From Bdellovibrionales bacterium (lineage in GTDB: Bacteria > Bdellovibrionota > FAC87 > UBA2466), in NCBI GenBank assembly GCA_005776395.1, contig SXPJ01000070.1, positions 1-34,268 on the forward strand: DNA of 34,268 bases, given 5' to 3'. The position numbers and the translations under genes are program-made. Below the pieces are notes generated by a model. It made no database searches, had not been told where the DNA came from, and worked only from the letters and a program-made list of their open reading frames with translations. Numbering within the stretch: position 1 is the stretch's first letter; every line of letters starts with the position of its first letter. This document shows positions 32,753 through 34,268 of the stretch, one piece after another.

Positions 32753-33213
32753 AACAAAAAGTTAAAGTAGCTATTGCTCTAGGCTCTAATCTTGGAGATA
32801 GAGAGAAGACAATTCGTGTTGCTACCCAACGAATTCAAGAGGAGTTTTTAGAGAATGTAATAGTGTCTTCTCTTATTGAAACTGAACCCTGGGGAATTAA
32901 AGAGCAGCCCAAGTTTCTTAATGGTGTGATGGTAGGAATCTCGGAGTGGAAGCCGCCTGCGATTTTAAATTACCTAAAGACTCTGGAAAAGGAGCTGGGA
33001 CGAACCCACACTGTGATTAATGGTCCCAGAGTGATTGATCTGGATCTTGTTTGCTATGGAGATCAGATTTGGAATAGTGATGGAGTGAAAGTCCCTCACC
33101 CCAGAATGTCGACGAGATTATTTGTTTTAGCTCCTTTGAATGAAGTGTGGCCCGATTGGATTCATCCTGAGTTAAATAAGAGCCCTTCTGAGTTGATTCG
33201 AGAGATTGTTTAG
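32749..33213 (+). CDS. folK: 2-amino-4-hydroxy-6-hydroxymethyldihydropteridine diphosphokinase
   Basis: Transfers pyrophosphate from ATP to 6-hydroxymethyl-dihydropterin, making the substrate of FolP. The 154-residue protein begins with ALGSNLGDRE, has TEPWG and QPKFLNGV for pterin and ATP contacts, and GPRVIDLDLV with the two Mg-binding aspartates, then VPHPRM. It overlaps the PTPS-III gene by 4 nt (ATGA), so the three folate enzymes are translated from one message in pathway-related order. Confidence 0.97.
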   Translation: MKQKVKVAIALGSNLGDREKTIRVATQRIQEEFLENVIVSSLIETEPWGIKEQPKFLNGVMVGISEWKPPAILNYLKTLEKELGRTHTVINGPRVIDLDLVCYGDQIWNSDGVKVPHPRMSTRLFVLAPLNEVWPDWIHPELNKSPSELIREIV

Positions 33214-33257
33214 TTTTTGCTGAATTTTACCAGGGAAAAACGTATGACTTTTGAATC

Positions 33258-33806
33258 TTATCTTGAAAAATAGTATGAACTCATCAATGAACATTCCGGA
33301 GTCGTACACCCTGGTCTTTTAAGGACCGCTTGTAATGAGGCACAATACAATTTTTTCCATTCTGTTAAACTCTTCTTACATTGATGTTTTAATTTAGAGC
33401 TAAAAACTAACCAGTGAGTAGTTGGATGGTCCGGGTGATCGAAATAGTCACCTGAATTTCCTGCTATTTCAGTATCCCACTGGGATGCAACTCGATCCTT
33501 ATCCATTGGAGCCGGGGGAAGCGTGGGGGGTAATCCAAGAACCGATCTACATCTATTTCGATCGATCTGCGCCATCTGAGCTGGAGTTGATCCCGAGGGA
33601 TAATCTGGACAAGGAGGAAGTGCCGCAATTGCTGCAAGCGATGCATTAATTTCTGCGGCAAGTCGTGCCCCTACTTGATTATAATTATGGATAGGCAAAC
33701 CATATTGTGAACTAAAGGGGTTATTATTAATGTTTTCACCAAATATAACTGGAGCATAGGCTCCAATGAATGCGAATACGAAACTAATATAAATTGAATT
33801 TTTCAT
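33258..33806 (-). CDS. Small exported protein with six cysteines, unknown family
   Basis: A 182-residue protein with a signal peptide (1-23, cut near IFG|EN). The mature part has an Asn-rich start, a proline-rich middle and six cysteines (PPCPDY, RCRS, HQC, LYC and GCTTPEC), an even number that fits disulfides. AGAGGA lies 5 nt before the ATG, which supports a real gene. No family was recognised. It faces the end of the folate operon, 44 nt away, and no terminator was seen between them. Confidence 0.6.
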   Translation of the reverse strand: MKNSIYISFVFAFIGAYAPVIFGENINNNPFSSQYGLPIHNYNQVGARLAAEINASLAAIAALPPCPDYPSGSTPAQMAQIDRNRCRSVLGLPPTLPPAPMDKDRVASQWDTEIAGNSGDYFDHPDHPTTHWLVFSSKLKHQCKKSLTEWKKLYCASLQAVLKRPGCTTPECSLMSSYYFSR

Positions 33807-34268
33807 TTGTTCCTCTGGTTAATGCCGTTAGTTTTCATGGGTAATTAAGTGTTGATTGCGGTCTTTTAATGTTTCGCCTTGTAAATGCATTTTTTTTGCC
33901 AGTAGAGTTAAACAATTTGAAACCCCTAAAATCACAAGTATAAAACCAGAAAGTGGTTAAATTTTTTACAATCGATTTTTAAAGTACAGGTGTAAATAAA
34001 AACAACAAGAAATGACTTAAACCGATTAAGGGCTTGAAAATACAAACCAAAATCGACTGTTCTTTATTTGATCAATCGAAAAAAGATCACAGAATGGGGT
34101 CTCTATCATTTTTGTGCAACTACTTGATTGCACGTGGTGATGTAGCGAAAGTTAAGGATTTCTTCAGATCTAATATTTCACAAATCTCAAATTGAGATCT
34201 CTTCAGCCTTCCTTCATCTTTTTTGAAGTTATTTTACATGGTAAAAAAACACGCCCCCCATTTTCCTT
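33807..34268. other. AT-rich non-coding right edge
   Basis: I see no gene in these 462 bases. A perfect 7-1-7 palindrome ATCTCAA-A-TTGAGAT lies at 34184-34198. The stretch next to 33806 must hold the promoter of the six-cysteine protein, but no clear boxes were found. Confidence 0.5.

Noticed and set aside
34184-34198. 7-1-7 palindrome ATCTCAA-A-TTGAGAT
   Set aside because: Sits in AT-rich sequence with no gene start in view, so no role can be argued.

Overview
The window looks like a chromosomal piece of a Gram-negative bacterium of moderate-to-low G+C. It has outer-membrane, lipoprotein and signal-peptidase-I exported proteins, a FadL-type barrel and a Tad-pilus-like protein among housekeeping genes. 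The gene mix (panBC with DUF502 and smpB, an S41 CtpA, an orphan TadG-like protein, several large exported proteins of no known family) suits the Bdellovibrionota or a related former deltaproteobacterial lineage. That placement is an inference, because there is no rRNA or marker gene here that settles it. I see no tRNA, rRNA, CRISPR array, insertion sequence or integrase.

Left part (1-9990): a zinc alcohol dehydrogenase and a threonine aldolase (+); a two-domain methyltransferase with a small membrane protein (-); a membrane polyferredoxin (+) whose promoter region carries a 19-bp palindrome; a secreted papain-like peptidase (-); a TatD nuclease-tcdA pair (-); and a B12-binding radical SAM protein (+). 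The radical SAM frame ends in a C9 tract and a hairpin that look like intergenic sequence. Genes are packed tightly, and several convergent pairs touch or overlap at their 3' ends.

Middle part (10008-21744): an AAA/DUF4143 ATPase with a near-consensus promoter placed so that the mRNA should be leaderless. It is followed on the minus strand by a run read right to left: FadL-like barrel, panB, panC, DUF502, smpB. The barrel gene starts with the rare codon ATT. A second minus-strand run is TadG-like protein, tsaD, rsmA, with a 7-codon leader ORF coupled to tsaD. On the plus strand, ctpA is translationally coupled to a lipoprotein that looks like a degenerate 5'-nucleotidase and carries an in-frame hexanucleotide repeat.

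Right part (21745-34268): the least familiar region. Two exported proteins of unknown family, 323 and 2175 residues, are transcribed divergently from a 609-bp spacer that holds a good promoter, an imperfect 26-nt tandem repeat and a Fur-box-like site. The giant protein has a DUF4214-like segment, long charged helices, three glycine/alanine-rich hydrophobic segments and an EF-hand-like loop; it is the best candidate for something undescribed. Beyond it lie a secreted zinc enzyme of the phospholipase C/S1-P1 nuclease fold, a folate operon (folP, a PTPS-III-type enzyme that appears to replace folB, folK) and a small six-cysteine exported protein. The last 460 bases show no gene.
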